Of a stretch of DNA of 64,000 nt, positions 1 to 8,646 are shown in pieces (the first letter of the stretch is position 1; each line of letters opens with the position of its first letter). The DNA lies in contig JAEEIA010000040.1 of the NCBI GenBank assembly GCA_016281125.1, forward strand, positions 26,784 to 90,783. The letters are read 5' to 3'. The translations under genes were made by a program, and so were the position numbers. Source of the DNA: Oscillospiraceae bacterium (GTDB lineage: Bacteria > Bacillota > Clostridia > Oscillospirales > Ruminococcaceae). The notes below the pieces were generated by a model. That model had not been told where the DNA came from and did not search any database. It saw only the letters and a list, made by a program, of their open reading frames with translations.

Positions 1-2236
1 GGAAGTCCTCAATCTCCTTCGGATAGAGGTTCTCACCGCCGCGGATGATCATATCCTTGATGCGGCCTGTGATCTTGAAATAGCCGCTCTCCGGCAGTCT
101 GCGTGCGAGGTCGCCGGAATGGAGCCAGCCGTCCTCGTCAATGACAGCGGCGGTTGCCTCCGGCATTTTGTAGTAGCCCTTCATGATATTGTAGCCGCGG
201 GCGCAGAACTCGCCGTCCACGCCGTCCGGAACCTCCTCGCCGGTTTCCGGATCCACAATCTTGCATTCGACGCCGAAAATCGGGCCGCCGACGGTGTTGA
301 CGCGCGCTTCAATCGAGTCGGTCGTCTTGGACATGGTCGTTGCCGGGGATGCCTCGGTCTGACCGTAGGTGATGCAGATTTCCGGCATGTGCATCTTTTC
401 AATGACCTCTTCCATGGTCTTGATCGGGCACGGCGAGCCTGCCATGATGCCCGTTCTCATGTGGGAGAAGTCGGTGCTCGGGAAGTTCTCATGTCCGAGC
501 ATGGCAATGAACATTGTCGGAACGCCGTGGAAGCAGGTGATCTTCTCCTTATTGATGCAGTTCAGACCCTTTCTCGGCGAGAATGCCGTGATCGGGGACA
601 TGGTGACGGCATGCGTCACGGAGGCGGTCATCGCCAGCACCATGCCGAAGCAGTGGAACATCGGCACCTGAATCATCATGCGGTCCTCAGAGGACAGATC
701 CATGCAGTCGCCGATGGCCTTGCCGTTGTTGACGACATTATAATGTGTCAGCATGACGCCCTTCGGGAATCCGGTTGTGCCGGAGGTATACTGCATGTTT
801 GCGACGTCGTCCTTCTTGATTGCGCGGCGGCGGCGCTCGACCTCAGCCAGCGGCACCTCCGTATACTTTGCAACAGCCTCATCCCATGTATAGCAGCCGG
901 GCTGCTTGCTCTCAATGGTAATGACATTTTTGAGGAACGGGAACTTTGCGGATTCCAGCTTGCCCGGCTCGGAATCGGTGATCTCCGGAATCAGCGTCCG
1001 GATAATCTCATTGTAATCGGTACCCTTGTAAGCGTCGATCATAACCAGCGTGTGCGTATCGGACTGCTTGAGCACATACTCGGTTTCGTGGATCTTGTTG
1101 CCGGTATTGAACGTGACGAGCACTGCGCCGATTTTGGTCGTTGCCCAGAATGTGATATACCATGCGGGCACATTGGTTGCCCAGATTGCAACCTTGTCTC
1201 CGGCACCGACGCCCATTGCGATCAGCGCGCGCGCAAAGGTATCGACATCGTCGCGGAACTGCGGATAGGTGCGGGTGTAGTCCAGCTCAGTATAGCGGAA
1301 TGCATACTGATTCGGGAACTGCTCGCAGATGCGGTCGAGCACATCCGGGAAGGTGTAGTCGATCAGGCGCTCCTTCGGCCACGGATAGAAGCCGTTGCCG
1401 CGGTTGCTGACCTGGAGCTCATGCTTATACTTGGTGTGATACTTGGACATGTAGTCTGCAAACTGCGGGAACACGACGGCTGCATCGGAAAGGCCGGGCA
1501 TCCAGCGCTTGACCCATTCCAGCGAGATAAAGCCGGTGTAATTGATACCGGAAAGTGCTGCCATCATGGCATCCAGCGGCAGGTCGCCTCTGCCCATCAT
1601 CTCATAGCGGAGCACGCCGTCCTTGAAGGAACTGTCCTTCGTCTGCACAAACTTGATGTAATTGCCGAGCGTGGAAACGGTTTCCTCCGGCGATTCGCCG
1701 CCGTAGCGGTACGGATGATGCATATCCCACAGCGCCGCGACATGAATGCTGCCGACCTGATCGAGCAGCTTTTTCAGGCGTTTGGTATCACTGAACACGC
1801 CGTTGGTTTCCACCAGCAGCGTCACGTCATGCTTTTCCGCCTCCGGAATCAGGGAGGTCAGCACGGAGGCGAGATAGCTGTCATCGACAACGCCGGTCAC
1901 CTCGCCGTAGCGGTCGCCCAGCACGCGGACATACGGTGCGCCGACAGCCTGTGCCAGCTCCATACATGCGAGAAGCTCTCTGCGGTTCTGTGCTTCATTG
2001 TCCTGCTCGTTCAGGCAGCAGTTGGAGCTGATGCAGGGAATTTCCAGCTTGAGGGATTTCAGCTTTGCAACGGTTTTGGGGAGCATGACGCCGGTGAACG
2101 GCTTGCTGCGGAACGGATCCGCGGGCAGACCGTAGCAGCGGAGCTCGATGCCGTCAAAGCCGAGGTCTTTTGCCATAGAGTATACATCCGGCCACTCAAA
2201 ATCCGGACAGCCCAGCGTGGAAAAACAGATTTTCAT
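1..2236 (-). CDS. Fusion protein: N-terminal sugar-phosphate isomerase/epimerase-like TIM barrel + C-terminal AMP-dependent acyl-CoA synthetase (partial, continues off the left edge)
   Basis: Own reverse-strand translation from ATG at 2236 (RBS GGGAGG): MKICFSTLGCPDFEWPDVYSMAKDLGFDGIELRCYGLPADPF...HVAALWDMHHPYRYGGESPEET..., then in the same frame ...YTSGTTGFPKGVMLTHYN...ITYGQTEASPATT...GYYKMPEATAAVIDEDGWLHSGDLA...GRIKDMIIRGGENLYPKEIEDF. No stop found across the junction (~1460-1260). Confidence 0.88.
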   Translation of the reverse strand, partial: MKICFSTLGCPDFEWPDVYSMAKDLGFDGIELRCYGLPADPFRSKPFTGVMLPKTVAKLKSLKLEIPCISSNCCLNEQDNEAQNRRELLACMELAQAVGAPYVRVLGDRYGEVTGVVDDSYLASVLTSLIPEAEKHDVTLLVETNGVFSDTKRLKKLLDQVGSIHVAALWDMHHPYRYGGESPEETVSTLGNYIKFVQTKDSSFKDGVLRYEMMGRGDLPLDAMMAALSGINYTGFISLEWVKRWMPGLSDAAVVFPQFADYMSKYHTKYKHELQVSNRGNGFYPWPKERLIDYTFPDVLDRICEQFPNQYAFRYTELDYTRTYPQFRDDVDTFARALIAMGVGAGDKVAIWATNVPAWYITFWATTKIGAVLVTFNTGNKIHETEYVLKQSDTHTLVMIDAYKGTDYNEIIRTLIPEITDSEPGKLESAKFPFLKNVITIESKQPGCYTWDEAVAKYTEVPLAEVERRRRAIKKDDVANMQYTSGTTGFPKGVMLTHYNVVNNGKAIGDCMDLSSEDRMMIQVPMFHCFGMVLAMTASVTHAVTMSPITAFSPRKGLNCINKEKITCFHGVPTMFIAMLGHENFPSTDFSHMRTGIMAGSPCPIKTMEEVIEKMHMPEICITYGQTEASPATTMSKTTDSIEARVNTVGGPIFGVECKIVDPETGEEVPDGVDGEFCARGYNIMKGYYKMPEATAAVIDEDGWLHSGDLARRLPESGYFKITGRIKDMIIRGGENLYPKEIEDF

Positions 2237-2261
2237 AATGATACCTCCCAGTATCTGCGCA

Positions 2262-2301
2262 ATAAAAAACGGTGTGAAGCCTGCTCAGACCTCACACCGT
2301 T
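2262..2301 (-). terminator. Intrinsic terminator 26 nt upstream of the fusion gene start
   Basis: AACGGTGTGA-loop-TCACACCGTTTTTTATT on the minus strand. Confidence 0.75.
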
Positions 2302-2474
2302 GATTATGCATGATTTCGGACTTTTCCGCATGTATCATTCCGAAACGCCCGTGCACAACGAAGCAGGCCTGTGACAATCTGCCAAGACCGTAAGTCGAAG
2401 GACGAGCGTAAATACATCGTACATGGAAAACATCCCTTTCCGCCGGATACAGCAAGACCGTTCCGGCAACTGAT
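2262..2474 (-). ncRNA. Candidate structured leader RNA / small RNA ending in an intrinsic terminator
   Basis: Own promoter on the minus strand; nested complementary segments 2442-2447/2462-2467, 2420-2430/2322-2334 and 2402-2409/2345-2352; terminator stem AACGGTGTGA...TCACACCGTTTTTT at its 3' end. Confidence 0.6.
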
Positions 2475-2480
2475 AGCAAT

Positions 2481-2509
2481 ATTATAGCACACGCGACAGG
2501 GTTTGTCAA
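2481..2509 (-). promoter_or_regulatory. Sigma-70/A-type promoter TTGACA-17-TATAAT
   Basis: Reverse complement reads TTGACAAACCCTGTCGCGTGTGCTATAAT (consensus -35 and -10, 17-bp spacer). Confidence 0.8.
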
Positions 2510-2747
2510 GGATTTGTCAATCTCCCGCGCAGATTTCGGCAGATTCAACAGTAATCCGTGCAGGATGCGTCTGCGTTTCAGCGAGATAAAGCGAAAAAGC
2601 CCTGCGCTTTTTTCGGCATCCGGCACGGAAAGATAAAATAAAATCAAAATGATATTGACTTTTTGTGCAGTTTCGTGTATAATAGAGTCAGCGGCTGCGT
2701 TTGAATGTGATACAGCCGGAGATTTTGAAAACAGGAGGATCAAGGAA

Positions 2748-3119
2748 ATGGGCAAATATCTGATCAAAACGACCAAGACCGGGATCAAGTTTGATCTGAA
2801 GGCCGGCAACGGTGAGGTCATCGCAACCTCTGAGGTGTATACCACTGAGAAGGCATGCCGCGCCGGTATCGCAAGCGTGCAGCGCAATGCGCCGATTGCA
2901 GCGGTGGAAAACCAGACGGTCGAGGGCTTTGCCAAGGAAAAGCACCCGAAGTTTGAGATCTACAACGACAAGGCAGGCGAATTCCGTTTCCGTCTGAAGG
3001 CAACCAACGGTCAGATCATTGCGGTCAGCGAAGGCTACAAGGCTCTGAGCGGATGCATGAACGGCATCGAATCCGTCAAGAAAAATGCCGATTCCGAAAT
3101 CGTGAAGCAGGAAGCATAA
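2748..3119 (+). CDS. DUF1508/YegP-like two-repeat protein
   Basis: RBS AGGAGG; MGKYLIKTTKTGIKFDLKAGNGEVIATSEVYTTEKACRAGIASVQRNAP... with second repeat FEIYNDKAGEFRFRLKATNGQIIAVSEGYKALSGCMNGIESVKKNA. Confidence 0.8.
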   Translation: MGKYLIKTTKTGIKFDLKAGNGEVIATSEVYTTEKACRAGIASVQRNAPIAAVENQTVEGFAKEKHPKFEIYNDKAGEFRFRLKATNGQIIAVSEGYKALSGCMNGIESVKKNADSEIVKQEA

Positions 3120-3153
3120 GCATTCTGTGATACAAAAATCTGGAGGTATTACA

Positions 3154-3444
3154 ATGGCACTGGATATTAAGGCTGAGATCGAAAAAATCATTGCGCAGGT
3201 GACCAAGGACGGTGACCTGAAAGAAAAGTTCATGAAGGATCCGGCAGCGACCGTCCGCGGACTGGTCGGCGATCAGGCGGATGACGATACCATCAAGAAG
3301 ATCATCGAGATGGTCAAGGAAGCAATCGGCAAGAGCGGCGGCCTGAGCGGCCTCGGCGAGAAGATTACCGGCGTACTCGGCAGCATCCTCGGCAAGAAGG
3401 ATGATGACAACGACGACAAGAAGGAAGAAAAGAAGGACGAATAA
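3154..3444 (+). CDS. Small hypothetical protein with acidic/lysine-rich tail
   Basis: RBS TGGAGG; MALDIKAEIEKIIAQVTKDGDLKEKFMKDPAATVRGLVG...KKDDDNDDKKEEKKDE. Confidence 0.7.
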   Translation: MALDIKAEIEKIIAQVTKDGDLKEKFMKDPAATVRGLVGDQADDDTIKKIIEMVKEAIGKSGGLSGLGEKITGVLGSILGKKDDDNDDKKEEKKDE

Positions 3445-3610
3445 TCCGCTGATAAGTGCCAAGCGCTTCGGGGAAAACCCGGAGCGCTTTGCCTTTCTCA
3501 GCGGAGAATCCGCATCCGGCAGTGCCTTTCAGACAGCCATAAAAAATTTGCGGAGCATGTGACCAAACAGAAGGTTTTTCCGTCTGTGGGTGTAAAGGAG
3601 GTCAGAACGC

Positions 3611-4174
3611 ATGACAGCAGAGGATCAGCGGCTGGTTGCTATGTTTGAGTCCCGGGACGAACAGGCAATCGCAGAGGCCGAAAAAAACTACGGCGGATTC
3701 TGTTACAGCATTGCCTACCGCATTTTGCAGAATGTACAGGATGCGGAAGAATGTGTGAATGACGCAATGCTCCGTATCTGGAATGCAATTCCGCCTGCCA
3801 AACCCGACAGCCTGCGGGCTTTTGTCATCACACTGACAAGAAGGCTCGCACTTGACCGGTACGATGCGCACCGTGCGGCAAAACGCGGCGCCGGTCAGAC
3901 GAATATCCCGCTGGAAACGCTCTCCGGCAGTCTGACATCGACAGCGGACCCCGCGCGCACAGCAGAGCAGAAGATGCTCCGCGAGGCACTCGGCAGATTC
4001 CTTTCCGGTCTGCCGAAGGACACCCGCATCATGTTTGTGGAGCGTTACTGGTATATGCTGTCCGTGCGCGAGATTGCAGAGCATCACGGTGTCAGTCAGA
4101 GCCGTGTGAAAATGTCACTGTCGCGCACCAGGAAAAAGCTGGAGAATTTTCTGATGGAGGAGGAACTGCTATGA
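3611..4174 (+). CDS. ECF-type RNA polymerase sigma factor
   Basis: RBS AAGGAGG; sigma-70 region 2 (YSIAYRILQNVQDAEECVNDAMLRIWNAI) and region 4 (ERYWYMLSVREIAEHHGVSQSRVKMSLSRTRKKL). Confidence 0.9.
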   Translation: MTAEDQRLVAMFESRDEQAIAEAEKNYGGFCYSIAYRILQNVQDAEECVNDAMLRIWNAIPPAKPDSLRAFVITLTRRLALDRYDAHRAAKRGAGQTNIPLETLSGSLTSTADPARTAEQKMLREALGRFLSGLPKDTRIMFVERYWYMLSVREIAEHHGVSQSRVKMSLSRTRKKLENFLMEEELL

Positions 4175-5571
4175 ATGACAGAGAGCTTTACCGGCTGATG
4201 GAACTGATTCCGGAAGCATACACAGAGGAAACTGCGGATTTTCTGAAAATACACAGCGCAGATGACTGTATGGCAAAGCCCGCACCGGTCATCCGGAAGA
4301 ATACACAGGGGCTGCAAAACAACATCCTCTGGCGGATCCTGCTCCCGACCGGTGCTGCTGCCTGTCTGGCCGTTCTGGTTTTCGCGGGCATCCGGACCGG
4401 GCTGCATGAAAAGCCGGTGACAGAATCGTCCTCCGTACCCGAAATGACGGCTGTTGCTGCACAGACCGGAACGACGTCCGCGGAAACATCCCGTACCGAG
4501 GCAGCCGTACTGTACACCGAAGCCGTCAAGCAGACTGTCGTTCGTCAGGAGCGTACCGCCCCGGTGCAGAGCGGAACAACCGCCGTGACAGCAACCGAAA
4601 GCCGGCAGTCCGCAGACAGTGAACAGACAGTCGCCCGGACTGCGGCCGCGCAGGAAAAAGCAACTGAGCCGGCAGCAACTGCCGAACCCGCCCCGCAGCC
4701 TGACCCGCGCTATCAGCCGGGGGATGTCAATATGGACGGAACGGTGGATCTTTCAGACGCACAGATTCTTTATAAGGAGTATGTGGCCGTCGTCATTGAG
4801 GGCGGCGAAAGCATTCTGACCCCGCAGCAGATTGCGCTGGGGGATGTTTATCCGAATACGAAAGACGATAATCTGGATGTATACTTGGCAAGACTGCACG
4901 GTATAACAAGGCCTGAAGGAATAATCATGACAGACTATCTGATCAGCTATCAGGATTTCACTCTGATTATGGACTACCATACGTACAGTGTGGCGGGCTT
5001 TGACATGGGCGGCATGAATGTGTTGGAATATGCCGCGTATCTCGGTCTGCCGCCGGAGGAACCAGAGCTCCGTTACGCCGGAGAAACCGTTACCATGCGG
5101 GGCGATTCGCTCTCGAAGGACAGCGTAACCGTCAGAAGCCTCGGCAGCTTTCCGGTCAGCACCGAAAGATGGGAGATGACATATGCTTCGGTGGAATCCT
5201 GCGGTGATTTCACGATCATGTATGACGGCAAGGGCGACCTCGCAGGCCGCGGAGTCACCCTCTACGGTAGAATCAGTCAGGGAAAAAGGCATACGGACGA
5301 GTATTCGGAGGATTGGGAACGCAGCGCTGCGGATGGAGGCATGGAAAAACACGCTGTCGGTGACACGGCAGTTTACCTGGATCGGGATTCTTACGGCACC
5401 AGCAGCCGCCGGAACAAAGAAGCATCGTGCTATGATACCATAGCATTGGAGTGGAGAAACGGCGATTATCTGATATCCGTCAGTACACACAGTCAGGAAC
5501 CGTTTGAAACGTATCCGGATGAGATTCTGGAGCAGATCATTGCAGATTTTGTTGTCATTCCGGCGAAATGA
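4171..5571 (+). CDS. Membrane anti-sigma-like protein with extracellular dockerin-like domain
   Basis: ATGA overlap with the sigma gene; single TM (ILWRILLPTGAAACLAVLVFAGI), Thr/Ala-rich linker, dockerin repeat GDVNMDGTVDLSDAQILYKEY plus degenerate second half, DUF4367-like C-terminus (ALEWRNGDYLISVS...EILEQIIADFVVI). Confidence 0.75.
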   Translation: MNDRELYRLMELIPEAYTEETADFLKIHSADDCMAKPAPVIRKNTQGLQNNILWRILLPTGAAACLAVLVFAGIRTGLHEKPVTESSSVPEMTAVAAQTGTTSAETSRTEAAVLYTEAVKQTVVRQERTAPVQSGTTAVTATESRQSADSEQTVARTAAAQEKATEPAATAEPAPQPDPRYQPGDVNMDGTVDLSDAQILYKEYVAVVIEGGESILTPQQIALGDVYPNTKDDNLDVYLARLHGITRPEGIIMTDYLISYQDFTLIMDYHTYSVAGFDMGGMNVLEYAAYLGLPPEEPELRYAGETVTMRGDSLSKDSVTVRSLGSFPVSTERWEMTYASVESCGDFTIMYDGKGDLAGRGVTLYGRISQGKRHTDEYSEDWERSAADGGMEKHAVGDTAVYLDRDSYGTSSRRNKEASCYDTIALEWRNGDYLISVSTHSQEPFETYPDEILEQIIADFVVIPAK

Positions 5572-5586
5572 ATACAATAAATATAA

Positions 5587-5614
5587 GGGGCGCTGATGTA
5601 ATAATCAGCGCCCC
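5587..5614. terminator. Intrinsic terminator hairpin
   Basis: GGGGCGCTGAT-GTAAT-AATCAGCGCCCC. Confidence 0.6.
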
Positions 5615-5630
5615 ACAGCTTGTAGAAAAA

Positions 5631-5819
5631 GGTATCGCTGCGCGAGGATTCATAATGAGGGCTCTGCCCTCAAGCTCCTGCTGGGGATATATCCCCAGAC
5701 CCCATTTTGTATATAAATGACGAAGCTGCGAACTTATCATCAAAGTGGGATTCCAAAGGGATAGTATCCCTTTGGCGGGTTTGGGCGGAGCCCATTATCA
5801 ATCATCGCGGAGCGATACC
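5631..5819. repeat. Hairpin-rich intergenic repeat element, copy 1
   Basis: Ends GGTATCGCTGCGCGA ... TCGCGGAGCGATACC (inverted, 1 mismatch); shares GGATTCATAATG and GGGATTCCAAAGGGAyAGTrTCCCTTTGGCGGGTTTGGGCGGAGCCCATTAT with 54026-54220. Confidence 0.8.
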
Positions 5820-5823
5820 GTTG

Positions 5824-6381
5824 TCACAGCACGGGTGTTCCCGCCTGCCAGGTGCGGTATACAGCACCGTCAATCGTTTTCCACGTAAACACGCCGTTTT
5901 CCAGAGCTATATAACTGTTTTTTGAACCGTCCTTCGGGATTGACACGGAGCCGGGATTCAGGCAGACATGCCCGCCGGCCTCCGCGCAGAGCGGCACATG
6001 CGTATGCCCGTACAGCAGAATATCCCCCTGCCGCAGCTTCGGCAGATTGTCCGCATTCCAGACATGTCCGTGCGTTGCGAAGATCTGCACGGCGCCCTCG
6101 GAAATCAGCGCGTAATCCGCAAGCACCGGGAAATCCAGCACCATCTGATCGACCTCCGCCTCGCAGTTGCCGCGCACACAGAGAATGCGGTCAGCCAGCG
6201 GATTCAGCAGCGAAATCACCGTTTTTGGCGCATATTCCTGCGGCAGATCGTTGCGCGGCCCGTGATAGAGCAGATCCCCGAGCAGCAGCAGACGGTCTGC
6301 CTGTTCTGCGGCAAAGCGCTCTGTCAGCAGTCTGCAAAAATGCGCAGAGCCGTGAATATCCGATGCAATCATCCATTTCAT
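5824..6381 (-). CDS. yfcE: YfcE-family metallophosphoesterase/phosphodiesterase
   Basis: MKWMIASDIHGSAHFCRLL...LLLLGDLLYHGPRNDLP...VRGNCEAEVDQ...IFATHGHVWN...LYGHTHVPL...LNPGSVSIPK. Confidence 0.88.
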   Translation of the reverse strand: MKWMIASDIHGSAHFCRLLTERFAAEQADRLLLLGDLLYHGPRNDLPQEYAPKTVISLLNPLADRILCVRGNCEAEVDQMVLDFPVLADYALISEGAVQIFATHGHVWNADNLPKLRQGDILLYGHTHVPLCAEAGGHVCLNPGSVSIPKDGSKNSYIALENGVFTWKTIDGAVYRTWQAGTPVL

Positions 6382-7016
6382 TCTGCGGATGCTCCTTTCG
6401 TGCTTCTGACCGGCAGCCGGATGACCGTTTTCAGCTTGTCCGGTGCGGTCTTTCGCGGGTCGGAGAGGTAAATCTCATGATGCTGCCGCCCGCTTTCAAA
6501 ATCAGTCTGATATCCGTTTTCCTGCATGAACTGCTCCATGCGTGCTATGGTCGCAGGCTCATCGTCATAGGAGCCGATGTGCATGATCTGCACGCAGAGC
6601 CCCTCTGTAATCTGCCGCAGCTCCACATCGGAGCAATCCAGCTTTTTCTTTTTCAGCACAGTTTCCCGCGCCCACTGCACATCTGCCTCCGTGATGAAAT
6701 CCGGCAGACGGATGACAGACACCCATTCCAGCACGGATTTATCCGTCAGCACGGCGCCGTTCAGATTCCAGAAGCCCTCCAGCGGCGGCACGACATATTC
6801 ATAGAAGCCCTTGATGCGGTAGTCGGTCTTATAGCTCATTTTCAGCGTATAGGCGACCGCATACAGTTCAGCCAGCGCGGTTTGGTATGCGCCGTCCGGC
6901 TCGTTCGGATCGCCCCTGCCCGTGACGGCCAGAAACTGCGCAGCCGGAACTGTGACGATCGACGGTACATTTTTCGGCAGATAGAATTCCTTGTATTCTT
7001 TCTTGAAATCAAACAT
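6378..7016 (-). CDS. GyrI-like small-molecule-binding domain protein
   Basis: MFDFKKEYKEFYLPKNVPSIVTVPAAQFLAVTGRGDPNEPDGAYQTALAELYAVAYTLKMSYK...; overlaps neighbouring genes as in an operon. Confidence 0.75.
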   Translation of the reverse strand: MFDFKKEYKEFYLPKNVPSIVTVPAAQFLAVTGRGDPNEPDGAYQTALAELYAVAYTLKMSYKTDYRIKGFYEYVVPPLEGFWNLNGAVLTDKSVLEWVSVIRLPDFITEADVQWARETVLKKKKLDCSDVELRQITEGLCVQIMHIGSYDDEPATIARMEQFMQENGYQTDFESGRQHHEIYLSDPRKTAPDKLKTVIRLPVRSTKGASAE

Positions 7017-8409
7017 GTTCCGCTCCTTTCCGCTGCTTTCGCAGATGCTCCAGCGCGGCAGTCAGCTCCGGAATGGCGCGCTCCGGCAGTCCGCGCTCCG
7101 CATAGCGGTCAGTGTGGTACGCCGCTGTGACTGCATCGAGTGCGTCCTGCGGCGTGTGATGCGCCAGCCATTTGCTGCGGATTTCCCGCACGGTATCGGA
7201 ATCGCGGAGCTCTCCGGTTTCCCATGCAGGCGCCGTCACCAGCAGCTGATAACCGGCGTAAAATTTTTCGCGGGAATCCGGCATCGCCTTCCACGCGCGC
7301 AGCTTCTGCCGCCAGAGGCGCTTTTCCTGCTTTGCGGTCAGCTTTCGCCGCAGAATCGTTTCAGTATCGTGAAATTCGGCGGAATCTGATCTGTGTCTGT
7401 CCTTAGCGGAATTGCGGAGATCGCCGCGCAGGAACGCAATCAGCCGCCCGATCATGCTGCGGATCACATAGAACCAGTCGGAGAGCAGATTGCGCCAGAT
7501 GATCACAGCCACCAGAATAATCGGAATCCACAGGATCAGCCAGAACGGACTGAATTCGCCTTCCAGCGGCGGCAGTTCCATCATTTCTTCTTCATCGGTC
7601 TTGTATTTGCCGGTCATCTTATCAGCAGTTTTTGCGATGAGAGCCAGAAGTCCGTATACCGCTCTGGCTGCGGTATCGCGCATCCATGCGATCAGCGCAC
7701 CGATTTGATCACGGAACAGGAATACCGCCGCAGCCAGCAGCAGCAGACCGAGCACAAGAATCAGATTGGTACGGCGGATGTCCTGCGGAACCTGCGTTTC
7801 CGTATTGCTTCGTCGGTTCACGAGCCGGATCAGCATAAACTGATTGCGCAGCAGAAGATACAGCACTGCAACCACCGCCGTGACTGCAAGATACCACGCG
7901 GAATGTACCGGCAGTTTCGCATAATGCAGCATCAGCGCAGAAAGGCATACCGCAGTGAGAAACGCGGCAAAATGCGACTGCGTAAAGAATGTATCCGGCG
8001 AGTGATCCAGCCCGCGCATCGGGAGGAAAACCACAACAGCCGTCAGCACAACGGCATTGAACAGGCTGCCGCTCAGCCGGAATACAGCAAAGACACTGAG
8101 CGCGGCAGCGGGAATTGCAGCAGCCGCTTTGAGCGCAAACGCCCTGCGCGGGGATGTCCGCAGGCGGTGACCGATCTGATACGCAATCAACTGCACAGCA
8201 AAGGAAACGGCGCAGACCGCCGCAGAGGGCAGCAGAATCTGAAGCTCGGAATGAACGGACGTCAGTGCTTCTTCAAACAGCGTTGTCAGAAGCGCAATCT
8301 CTCCCTGCTCCGCACGGAGCGAAAGCATCAGGATGCAGACCGGGAACCATGCAAGACTCCGGCAGAAGATCGCCGTCACAGTCAGCAGCTTTTCTGACCG
8401 CATATGCAT
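7009..8409 (-). CDS. Multi-pass membrane protein, possibly DUF4129-like C-terminus
   Basis: 466-aa ORF with several hydrophobic segments; overlaps the GyrI-like gene. Confidence 0.6.
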   Translation of the reverse strand: MHMRSEKLLTVTAIFCRSLAWFPVCILMLSLRAEQGEIALLTTLFEEALTSVHSELQILLPSAAVCAVSFAVQLIAYQIGHRLRTSPRRAFALKAAAAIPAAALSVFAVFRLSGSLFNAVVLTAVVVFLPMRGLDHSPDTFFTQSHFAAFLTAVCLSALMLHYAKLPVHSAWYLAVTAVVAVLYLLLRNQFMLIRLVNRRSNTETQVPQDIRRTNLILVLGLLLLAAAVFLFRDQIGALIAWMRDTAARAVYGLLALIAKTADKMTGKYKTDEEEMMELPPLEGEFSPFWLILWIPIILVAVIIWRNLLSDWFYVIRSMIGRLIAFLRGDLRNSAKDRHRSDSAEFHDTETILRRKLTAKQEKRLWRQKLRAWKAMPDSREKFYAGYQLLVTAPAWETGELRDSDTVREIRSKWLAHHTPQDALDAVTAAYHTDRYAERGLPERAIPELTAALEHLRKQRKGAEHV

Positions 8410-8646
8410 CCCCCTTTCTTTTTCATGTATACGGTTATTGTACCATATGCGGCGCGGTTTGTCAATTCCGGAGGAACACGGGGAAGAAAACGCCGGCGGC
8501 AGTGCCGCCCTCCGTTTTAACTCCCATTTTTACACAGCGGTCGCTTTTTTGCCCTTCTCCCATTGCACTTTTCAGTATAATATGCTATAATATGCAGGGG
8601 AGGGGCATGCAGATCCGAAAAACGCCCCGAACGAAAGGAGCATGAC

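Noticed and set aside
119-2374. 751-aa plus-strand ORF
   Set aside because: Antisense of the fusion gene; His/Arg/Asp-rich translation with no domain features, produced by high GC at third positions.
2285-2935. 216-aa minus-strand ORF across the leader RNA
   Set aside because: Spans a promoter, terminator and the opposite-strand DUF1508 gene start; no domain or RBS.
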